Assembly (NCBI GenBank): GCA_035222895.1
Contig: JAVYIG010005416.1
Location: forward strand, 62,001 to 126,000
Reading direction: 5' to 3'
Source: Strongylocentrotus droebachiensis
Lineage: Eukaryota > Echinodermata > Echinoidea > Camarodonta > Strongylocentrotidae
Length of the DNA stretch: 64,000 nucleotides
The position numbers were made by a program, and so were the translations under genes. Numbering within the stretch: position 1 is the first letter of the stretch; every line of letters begins with the position of its first letter. Below are positions 55,701-64,000 of the stretch, one piece after another. A model generated the notes under the pieces. It was not told the origin of the DNA. It did not search any database and saw only the letters and a program-made list of their open reading frames with translations.

Positions 55701-58700
55701 AGATTGGTTGGAGAAAGGATGAGCATTTATTTATGTTTATATATGATTTTAAATGTTTCTGGGCTGCAAGCGTATCAAGCTGTCACGCTTAGGCTGTAGC
55801 CCTTCTGTATCATCACCTCTTCGAGCGTGTGTATCTATGATTTACTGAATGTGGAAATGTAATTTAACTTATGTTTTATACTCATGTAAAGACATTGTCA
55901 CATTATTGTTATAACCTATGATGATTCAGTAACCAATAAATATTTCAACTATAATGAGTGTACCATCTTATTTAAAGTCTTGCACAAATGCTTATCCAAG
56001 ATTCCAAGGAATATGCATTTACTTGACAGCAAGCAGATGAATAATCTGTTAGCTGTTGAGCTTTCCTTTGAGTTTTTTAAATATATGGCAAACTTCTTCT
56101 TTCCATCGATTTTACACAGCAATAAGAACTATGACTGCCAAGCCAAAAAATTGAATAACAAAAAAACTATAAAGTTAATTAAAGTACCATTAGGAAAATG
56201 TTACTTTGCTTCATAACATCTGTGTATGGTTATAGTATAGTATTAATGACTGCTTTGAGAGAAATAGTTGTTTTATTACGCTCAAGGGAAGGTTAGAATT
56301 GTGCTATTCCCCGAGGCTTGCCGAGGGGAATAGCCCAATTGTAACCTTCCCGAGAGCGTATGAAAACAACTATTTCTCGAATATTAAAGCAGTCATTAAT
56401 ACTTTTATATGCCGAAAACAAAAGAGTCAACTAATGACACCACCTTGGCCTTTCTCTAGTTTATCTGCACGGTTGTGTTTTATGAGTGTATCTTTGAGAG
56501 TAGATCTAGACTAGATCTTGATTCTAGTCTAAGCAAGATATTTTTACATTTTGGGGGTGGGCCGGCCCTGTGGGGAATATGGAGAAGAACCTGCGCTTTC
56601 ATATGACACCTCACTTATTGAGTATCACCTTCAGGATCACAACAGATTATAAAGGTTTGAATCTCGAATTGAAAAAAAAACTTGACTTTAACACACAACA
56701 TGCATCGGGTGCGCGATCAAGACACCCTGACAACTAGGTCTAGATCTATTTTTGTATCTTTGAAAGTAGACTAGACTCTAGATCTAGATTCTAGTCTAAG
56801 CAAGATATTTTTACAATTTTGGGGGTGGGCCGGCCCTGTGGGGAATATGGAGAAGAACCTGCGCTTTCATATGACACCTCACTTATTGAGTATCACCTTC
56901 AGGATCACAACAGATTATAAAGGTTTGAATCTCGAATTGAAAAAAAAACTTGACCTTTTTTGCATGGTCGCGGAATGCACGTAGACTGCATAGGGAATGC
57001 ATTGCGTACAATCTCTATGTGAATAATTTTAACACACAACATCGGGTACGCAATCAGACACCCTGACAACTAGATCTAATTTCGTCTACAGTCTATACGT
57101 CTATGCTTTTTCAGCAACTAAACGAACATGTTTATGGATAATTTCACGTACCCTTTTTGTTGTTCTTGCTGTCAGCGAGTCTTGCATTTGATAAGTTGAA
57201 ATCTTGGGAGAGATTCTTGAGCCATTTTTGTCTTGTTTGGAATTGTCTTGTCTTGTATGAAATTACCGACCAATTTTTCGCACACGTATGGTATCCTTCA
57301 TCGCTCAAACCATTTTTTAACATGTAAACCTATGGGGTAACCATGGAGACTGACTTATTTTTTTAATAACCATGGTTATTAAAAATATTGAAATGTTTTA
57401 TGCATGGTTACCGAGAATTTTACAGGAACAGTTGAAGTTTATGAATGCAATTTCGACCGATCAGAGGGCTGGATTACTTAAGTGAGGTATATAACGTAGT
57501 ATATTACTCTCTTCTGGCTAGTTATGATATTATGCTACATTAAAATTCCTTCACTTCTTATAAAAAATGCAGAGGTCTGAGCGAGGATGAGCTCCAGCAT
57601 CACATCCAGAAGATGCACGAGTACAATGAACTCAAGGACATGACTCAGATGCTGCTAGGAAGAATAGGTAAGGTGGGAAGTGCATAGCACCCTCGTGGTT
57701 TGAATACCGGTAGAGGCTATTGATAATGATAATAATAATACTTGGTTCTTGTATAGTGATATCACATTATAACGTCTCTATGTGCTTTCAAAGAGTTTTT
57801 GACATTATTACCCTGACTTTAGCATGGCTGCCATTAGTACGGCACTCTAGCCATTCAAGGAATTAATTCCTGACAGGTACCCATTTACCTCGCCTGGGTG
57901 GGGTGTGGCAATTGTAGATTAATGTCTTGCCAAAGGACATTATTGCTGCGGCGGGACTCGAACCGCTGATCCACAGTCCGGTGACATATCCACTCGACCA
58001 TGGCACTACGAAATCCCACTGATCTTAACAGGGGTCATGATTAGACCCTAAGGTCAGGTTAGGGTTAGGGACAAGGTCACCTGTGTGGTTGGGTATTCTG
58101 CAGTTGTTTTGCTGGATGCGATGTGCCCTAAACCTAGGCAGTTTTATAAAACTTGTTATCAAAAACAAATTACAATAACTGTAATAAGCTACTGAAATTG
58201 TTGCATTTGATTGGCTGGGAGCAAATTTGTCAGAAATTCAGCATTTGTCCCTGATGGCCCTGTTCCATAAATCCTTGTTGGTGCCAGGATGGCCTATTGG
58301 TTTATAAATTAGTGGTCTATCAACATGGAAGATCTATTTTCTAAATCAAATCATTGCTTCATTGCTCTTTATGAGGAAGTTACAAAATTGGAGATAATAA
58401 AATGCTGGCTGCTTCATTCATGTGGTACCTAAATTGACTCCTTTTGAAGATTGTCTTTGCTCAGTGTAACAATGAAAAAGATATATATGCTTTTACATGA
58501 TGTCTGTAAACCAAGGGATATAGTTAAATGGACTTATTTTGATTCATTGGTTCATCGCGTCGGGTTGGGCTGTCGTATTACCAGACACTAGTTTGTGGAA
58601 ACCCAATGGCAAATCTACTAAAGGTCGCGTCCTTAACGTGCATCTTCACACGATCTTCCATTCTCCTTTTTACGAAAGGTTGTGTAACCTGACCACCTGA

Positions 58701-58942
58701 TGGACGCAATGACACAATGATTCAAAGTAAGCCGGTTAAATGTATCTTTTTACGAGACCTCTTCATACTTATAAATTATTTGTCTTTATACTGTTGACTA
58801 CTTTACAGTGTCCCTCCTCCCCCCTCCCCCTTTCCTTGTCAGTTACATGTATGATTCCATTACTTGTGTCTTTCCAACAGCCATGTTTGATGGAGTAACG
58901 ACGAGACAACTTCATGAAGAAATGGGACTGGGGGAAGACTGA
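52707..58942 (+). CDS. SWI5: SWI5 homologous-recombination repair protein, 5 exons
   Basis: Predicted 214 aa (human SWI5 about 235). Exons: 52707-53005, 54811-54880, 55501-55619, 57573-57667, 58881-58942, all with GT-AG sites and matching phases. The N-terminal 130 residues are basic and Ser/Pro-rich and look disordered (VKRRRLGRSFGGRNSS). Exon 3 is a coiled coil (SIKRENDKLRARLSELDEEI). Exons 4-5 carry the conserved Swi5 core: GLSEDELQHHIQKMHEYNEL, then KDMTQMLLGRIAMFDGVTTR and a short acidic end. In known systems Swi5 pairs with Sfr1 through the coiled coil and stabilises RAD51 (and DMC1) filaments in the nucleus. The start is the first in-frame ATG after the SMYD-C divergence region. Introns carry a 510-bp MITE, a long palindrome and a SINE. 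Confidence 0.9.
53025..53534 (-). mobile_element. 510-bp TTAA MITE, family 3, in SWI5 intron 1
   Basis: Same length as, and inverted relative to, 12287-12796, with TTAAAGGTATTACAAAG at both ends. It starts 20 bases after the SWI5 exon 1 donor. Confidence 0.8.
53800..54650. mobile_element. retroelement-like region with TTA tail
   Basis: (TTA)n at 53800-53829 precedes a block with CCATTGGAAC...GTTCCAATGG-like inverted segments and GACAGAAAAAGTTAACTAAA. Such (TTA)n starts mark the 3' ends of minus-strand L2-like copies elsewhere in this window. A GA microsatellite lies at 54137-54163. No RT coding is recognised, so the class is uncertain. Confidence 0.35.
56237..56405. repeat. long palindrome in SWI5 intron 3
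   Basis: Arms of about 75-80 bp (AGTATTAATGACTGCTTT, AAATAGTTGTTTT, ACGCTC, GGGAAGGTTA, GCTATTCCCC) pair with their complements on the right, around a loop of about 12 bases near 56315-56325. It is probably a MITE that folds into one hairpin. Confidence 0.8.
56488..57060. repeat. tandem duplication, about 267-bp offset
   Basis: Two nearly identical blocks, 56488-56690 and 56754-56955, each containing AAGCAAGATATTTTTACA and GGGTGGGCCGGCCCTGTGGG. A flanking CACCCTGACAACTAG block is also repeated. Confidence 0.85.
57730..58008 (-). repeat. tRNA-derived SINE in SWI5 intron 4
   Basis: Same family as 47580-47853: tRNA-like head at the right (complement of GGGACTCGAACCGCTGATCC), body with ATTCAAGGAATTAATTCC, (TAA)n tail at the left. 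Confidence 0.8.
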
Positions 58943-58995
58943 CAAACGCTGAAACCCTGAAAAGGTGAGATTGGAAAGACAGGAGCCCCAAGCAA

Positions 58996-59001
58996 AATAA
59001 A
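58996..59001 (+). terminator. possible SWI5 polyadenylation signal
   Basis: AATAAA 54 bases after the stop codon. No other evidence, and a later signal is possible. Confidence 0.3.
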
Positions 59002-59940
59002 GCTGATAAGAAACATACATGTATACAGCCTTCTATTTGAGTTCTGGTCATGCAATTGCATTGTGAAAGAAACGTTGTGGAATCGATCAGAAAAGGTTGA
59101 TCATCTAGCATATAAGTATTGGTGTGTACTGCAAGGTTGTGTAATCATCAAAATGATAAAAAATTTGGCCCAGTCTTGGTAAAGTTACAAGCACTGTACA
59201 CAGAAAGATGTATATGGGACAAGGCGACACGTGCGTTATCTATCAGGTCCAAATTTACCAAATATATCAATTAGTTGGCGATTGTTGGCAAAATTTGTAT
59301 GATCACGTATTAGTCAAAACATATTCTTTCACATGATTGGTAATAAGAACTTCCATTTCATTTTTTGAGAGGGGGGGGGGGGGCGTTCCCAAAACTGGTC
59401 TTTACCTTTAAGCTACACTAAACTATTGCAGTAAGCAGTATATGCTGCCCAAGTAACACATCCGGTACATAAAAGAGAGCTTGTCTTCTTCCTAAAATAC
59501 AGAATGGAAGTTTATCCTACCTATCTCTGCATGATGATAACTATTTTGAATGAAAACATATATTCAAAATTTATCTTACAAGTATCTAATTTGTGTTTAG
59601 TCTTCATACATGATGCAGGTTTATGAATTGGATGGTACACAAAAAGCAATAATATCAAATTCTTCCATAATTTAGGGATTTGTCACTTTTTCAGGTATCG
59701 AGTTGGTATTGTTCCCCCTTTCTAAAGAACACAGAAATTTTATTTAAAGGTACAAATAATCTGCACTTTTACAAGTATTTTTGTTTTTTTATTTTTCTAT
59801 TAATAATTATGTGAACTGTTTCCTCATTCCTGTATCTCAATTTATAGACATAAGAGAAGATAGTTACGCAATTTTTGTAAACAGGTAATAGTTAAAATAA
59901 TATAAAGGACACATGAAGAAGACTTTTTTTTTCTTGAAAG
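59002..59940. other. intergenic between convergent genes, nothing recognised
   Basis: AT-rich with one G run near 59370. No ORF or repeat that I can name. Confidence 0.45.
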
Positions 59941-59943
59941 AAG

Positions 59944-59949
59944 TTTATT
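59944..59949 (-). terminator. possible polyadenylation signal of the right-edge gene
   Basis: AATAAA on the minus strand, followed 11 bases further on by an A run. It would imply a 2.1 kb 3' UTR for the gene ending at 62074. The A run could equally mark a retroelement tail. Confidence 0.3.
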
Positions 59950-60404
59950 TGTGCATTAATACAAGTAGCAAGCACTCAGTGCTTTGAGCTGGAAAAACAA
60001 GAAGATATTCACTAAGTATTTACAAATATATATAAAAGTAAAACATAAGAATTTACTACAAAATAATCACATAACATTGTCGGCCTTTAGCAACCTAATT
60101 CCAAGCATCAAGAGGATCTAATGACTTCATTGTTCTGTTACATCTACCGAACACTGCAAACACCATTCAGTAATATAGTTCTGCAACAAGAATGATCTCG
60201 ATAGTGAAGATTAAAATCCTCTCGTAGCTTGTTTTTAGGTATGGGCCATGTATACGTGATTTCAAGGTGATGTAGTGATGACTCCAATGCCACACAGTAT
60301 GCAGCATTTAGATAAAAACAAAAATATATAACATACAAAGTAAAAGAATACTGTAATCATTTGATATGTACAACACACATATCGCTCCTGCGACTATTGC
60401 TCCA

Positions 60405-60567
60405 AATTTCCACATCAAGAACGTGAAATTTTCTTGATGACAGAAAATGTGAATGGTGTGAATCAACATTTTATGCCTTAAAAAAAAACTGTTACAAAAT
60501 ATCTTCAAAGATACTAACTTAGAGATAAGTTTAACTTAAAATCTCTATGAAACACCCCCCCCCCCCA
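60405..60567. mobile_element. half copy of the GTGTTTCACAAAGAT MITE
   Basis: Matches the right half of 23590-23888 (TTCCACATCAAGAACGTGAA, AACATTTTATGCCTT, end in ATGAAACACCCCC). Confidence 0.65.
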
Positions 60568-60835
60568 GGTTTTATTCACCCCTAGACCCAAAACTATACC
60601 TCACTCTCATCCTAAACAAAATTCTGAAACCAATTTTAACCCTAGATATAACTCTATTCCTTCAAATTTAAAGCCTAGAGTGGTTGTTGCTGTAATCAGC
60701 GATGCCTTTTATTAACCCCTAAACCCAACGCTATACTTCACTCTCATCCTAAACCTAATTCTGGAACCAATTTTAACCTAACCATAAATCTATTCCATGT
60801 AATATAAAACCTAGAGTGATTGTCGCTGGAGCAAA
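60568..60835. repeat. two-unit tandem repeat, about 135 bp
   Basis: Units share CTCACTCTCATCCTAAAC or TTCACTCTCATCCTAAAC, the segment TTCTGRAACCAATTTTAACC and CCTAGAGTGRTTGTYGCTG. Confidence 0.75.
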
Positions 60836-60839
60836 TGTT

Positions 60840-62070
60840 GGGTCAACCACACATCTTTAGCCTCATTCAAACGTGATGTAGTAAACCGTCTGAAAAATGG
60901 GCCGTAGTGAAATACATCGATCGTGCGCACCTCCAATCTGTAGATTATCACAAAGAGTATGCGAAGGGGGAATTCCCCACGTTTTTAATTTCCGCTATAT
61001 ATAGCTTTTCTTTTGCAGTTTGTTTGACCTTTTTTCGTGGGGTTTACTTTTTCATGTCCAAATGGCCTTAAGTAAGGATTCACAAACCATAAGCATTCAC
61101 ACATTTCAAAATATTGAATACAATATATGATATTTTTTTACAGAAAAAACAAAAGATTAAATATTTCAGAAAAAAAGAACACACTCAAAAGGAAAAACCT
61201 TTGGATCAACCAAAGACGTAAAGGATACAAATTGTAAGAAGGATAGGTCTGGAGGTCACAGCTTTTTAATACACAGTGCGACCTCAATGCACATTTGATA
61301 TGTTTTTTTCTCTCACAGAATTGGTCTCCTTCACCATAAATCATGATAATTCTCCTGGAATAATCTGTTAAAAGTCACGACAACCCACCCATGTTTTATC
61401 GGGCATCAGCAATCAACTGTAAATATCTTGTAAATAACTGCAATTGTGTAATGGACCAAATATGTGTACCAAGAGAATTGGTGATGCTAGTGACATATTG
61501 AAATATATACACGCAAATAACAAGCTTGAACAGACATTACAATATCTGAAATACATAATGTTTGATCGCCTATTGCCCATTATGTAGAAAAAATTAACTA
61601 TAGCATAGTTCTTTTAAAGTATATGTACAGATGTATTTCACAAATTGCTATTCAAAAGGACTTGTGAAAAGCCTACTTAAATGAAACCAGTAATTATTTT
61701 AATATGCTTATGCGATAACTAGATTGTCTGGAATTTGATAATTACTGGTTACACAAAAATAATTACGAACTTTATATTGAAAGATCGAGATGAGTGGGCC
61801 CTTTATCAGGCCAACTAACCCTGTCGATAGACAACATGGAGTAACCGCAATCCTCGCTCAAAAAGATAATTACATCAGGTAGATATAAATGATTTAATTA
61901 CTAGTAATGTATTATCACTTAACAATTTATATTCGTAAATTGCATTAAAAAAATTCTATTATAATATAAATAGTTCAAAGTTTCCATCAAAGGTTTGATA
62001 AAAGATTGAGATGTTTACGCTGACATGAATTGACAAGAAGGTCGAAGGTCGAAGGTTAAAAGAGATGATC
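60840..62070. other. probable 3' UTR of the right-edge gene, nothing else recognised
   Basis: Sequence downstream (minus strand) of the stop at 62074. No repeat or second gene is evident. Confidence 0.3.
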
Positions 62071-62073
62071 TAT

Positions 62074-63040
62074 CTACTCCCATTCAGGGTGTATGGTGAA
62101 GTGGCGTTGCGTGGGTTTGTGGGGTCGGGTGAAGAGACCGTTGGTGTTCGATACCGGTCCCCGGTGGCGGGAGGCCGGTAGGTGGTGCCAAGACTGCATC
62201 TCCTCCTTGTGTCGCCGCGTGAACGGAGACAGGAGGCGTAGGCGGCGCCGGTTGGATTCACCGGACCTGAGATCTTTAGGGTCGCTGCTCGCAACGGGTC
62301 CTCCGGTTCTGTATGGGATTGCATAAAGATAGTTAAAGCCTGTCTGCACTAGTTTGACCAGGGGGGATTAGACCTCCCTGCAAGGTCAATGACAGGTGGT
62401 TATGCCATAAATCAGCTCTCAATTGACATAAGAAAAAGGGGATCATGGGGGACCAACAGGCACCGATTAGGCATTGTCTGCTATATAGAGGACGCAAGTA
62501 GCACTAAGTAGTACAGTGGGGCTTTAAGGTATAACTGCATGGTACTGCCTATAGTGCAATATCTACCAACACTCGAAAGTGAAATTTTCTTAACTTTCTA
62601 ATATTTCTTGACAATTCATCAGTGATTCATTTATTTCAAAAGTTTTTTGTATATATATATATATATTGCAAAGAAAGTGTTGAAATAGTTGCCCATTACA
62701 TAGAGCAAATTATTTATCAAATCGGGGAAAGTTTTCAGGGGGAGGGGGTTAGAGAAGGATTTGACGTTCAAAGGACAAGAACATTTATACATAATACACA
62801 AAACTATATATTCTTCTGACTTATTAAATAGAATTGGATTACGTGACTTGAATAGTTTTGATTGCAAAAAAAAATAAACGGAAACTCACGTTTTCAGGGC
62901 ACCCAGGACATCCTTGAGTCTTGTTGCATCACAGACATTGCAGGCTCCTTTAGTAGATTTTGCATCTTTAGCGGCCTGGTCACCCCCCATAAGCTTCTTG
63001 CCAGCAAGAGAGCCAAAAAACTGAAAGGCCAAATCCCGCT
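62074..63040 (-). CDS. 3' end of an unrecognised gene (two exons seen)
   Basis: Exon 62890-63040 has a good acceptor (TTTCAG-AGCGGG) and donor (AAAAC-GTGAGT). It encodes RDLAFQFFGSLAGKKLMGGD, then a lysine-rich segment, GACNVCDATRLKDVLGALK. The terminal exon 62074-62308 follows acceptor CATACAG and continues in phase (AC+A = Thr). It is strikingly GC-rich for this window and encodes a basic, Pro/His/Arg-rich tail with LLSPFTRRHKEEMQSWHHLP and RPHKPTQRHFTIHPEWE before TAG. An alternative frame across the same exon is also open (84 codons), but only this frame joins the upstream exon. Earlier exons must lie at or beyond the right edge. I do not recognise the family. It is convergent with SWI5. 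Confidence 0.5.
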
Positions 63041-63049
63041 CTGAAACGT

Positions 63050-63689
63050 GAGAGAAAGAGAGAGAAAATTATATATATATCAATAGACATCAAAGGAGAG
63101 AGGAAAATGTAGAACCTTTAGATTGATTATAGCAGTAGTAGACTTTATTGGATAACTTGTTTAGCACAGGGCTAATCTGCCACAAGGTCCATACCACTTT
63201 TTAAATAAAATAACTTGAATGAAACCTGGAGAGCCAACACTCAAACTGAAATGTTATCCACAAAAGACAAAATATGACAGATGAGGGCAATTTCATGAGC
63301 AGCCACAAGCGTCAGTTCATAGGCAGTTGAACTTGTAATGTAGTATACGGTATGTACAAAAGTAAAAGGCCTAACTGGTATAGATAGAGAGAGAGAAAAA
63401 TACTGAAAGAAGAACAAATTATCTTGATAAATTAAATGTGAAGTACACATTTTATATTTAGTGAATAATACACCAACCTCTAACCTATACAATATCAAAT
63501 ACATAATTCTTTTAGTTTGGTCCAAATTTCCAGAAAACTGTGGAGTTATCTAGATAACCTGCTCCATTTTGTTGGTGACTGTCATTATACCTCAGTCACA
63601 CCAAAGAGACCAATAGCAGACAGAACAAACAATTGCATTACCATGAAAAGCAAAGAATCGATCAGTCAAGTGAAAGAGGTATTAAAGGG
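63050..63689. other. intron or upstream of the right-edge gene, nothing recognised
   Basis: Includes an AATAAAGTCTACTACTG-type segment (complement of 63127-63150) that may be a retroelement tail. The 94-codon minus-strand frame at 63241-63525 lacks splice or homology support. Confidence 0.35.
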
Positions 63690-64000
63690 ATTGGGTAACT
63701 TTGTCTCAGATTCTGAAACAAAATTCTGGATTTAGCTCATGCTGCAATCATAATTATAAACCTTTAGGCCAGTCAGGAACCCTTTGACTTTTACAAGCCA
63801 ATCACTTGTCTGATTAGCAAAATATTTATGATTGGAAATCAAAATCAAATTTTGCGTTTTCCTTACAGTTTTCATAACACTACAGTCTATTGGGGGAAAT
63901 GACTATGGGAATACCGGTCACTCAAAGATTTTTACTTTTTTGAAGCACTTCATGATCATTTTGAAGCGCAATTGTTTTAGGGCTTCAATTTTACACCATA
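63690..64000 (-). repeat. interspersed repeat, inverted copy of 33788-34110
   Basis: The reverse complement matches 33788-34110 from the window edge inward, with a TTAAAGGGATTGGGTAACTT-type sequence at 63682. It continues past the window. Confidence 0.65.

Noticed and set aside
58065..58085. Interstitial telomere repeat
   Set aside because: Only about two GGTTAG-type units in an intron. Too short to mean anything.
62070..62324. Alternative 84-codon minus frame over the terminal exon
   Set aside because: Open, but out of phase with the upstream exon at 62890. The other frame joins correctly.
63241..63525. 94-codon minus-strand ORF as an upstream exon of the right-edge gene
   Set aside because: No clear acceptor/donor pair or phase match to 63040, hydrophobic AT-driven composition, and a retroelement-like tail next to it.

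Overview
This is animal genomic DNA, probably from an echinoderm and most likely a sea urchin. It is AT-rich, all recognisable host genes are split by introns, and the introns and spacers are packed with CR1-, L2-, L1- and RTE-like retrotransposon remnants, tRNA-headed SINEs and many short inverted-repeat DNA transposons (TTAA, TA, hAT and Harbinger types). The species cannot be fixed from the sequence alone. There is no bacterial, phage, CRISPR or organellar content.

Host genes. Three tandem paralogues of a SET-MYND lysine methyltransferase (SMYD3-like) lie on the minus strand. SMYD-C (45211-52577, 9 exons, 427 aa) is compact and intact. SMYD-B (15585-39389, 9 exons, 438 aa) is also intact but is swollen to 24 kb by mobile elements. 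SMYD-A (2278-8381, exons 1-4 only, running off or broken at the left edge) has a stop codon in exon 1 and has lost the first MYND zinc ligand in the next codon. Upstream of SMYD-C, facing away from it across about 130 bp, is a complete 5-exon SWI5 recombination-repair gene on the plus strand (52707-58942, 214 aa). At the right edge, two minus-strand exons with matching splice phase (62074-63040) appear to be the 3' end of a gene I do not recognise.

Layout. 1-2150: L1-like retrotransposon tail fragments. 2278-8381: SMYD-A. 8382-12220: spacer duplicated as 39390-41345. About 12220-39389: SMYD-B with its 3' UTR, containing a 4.6 kb decayed CR1 element, Harbinger and hAT elements, an L1-like ORF1 relic and a GTGCCCC minisatellite. 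39390-42900: spacer. 42900-52577: SMYD-C. 52707-58942: SWI5. 59000-64000: convergent unknown gene.

The three SMYD copies serve as mutual references. Several insertions present in one copy have a precise empty site in another, which gives their target-site duplications directly: TTAA for two elements, 8 bp for a hAT element, and a roughly located empty site for the CR1. I found no new multi-gene system. The most useful observations are the differing fates of the SMYD copies, the shared SWI5/SMYD promoter, a zinc-finger fragment inside a transposon-like element, the helically spaced GCGTA arrays in Harbinger termini, and two duplicated or protein-like ORFs near the 3' end of SMYD-C.
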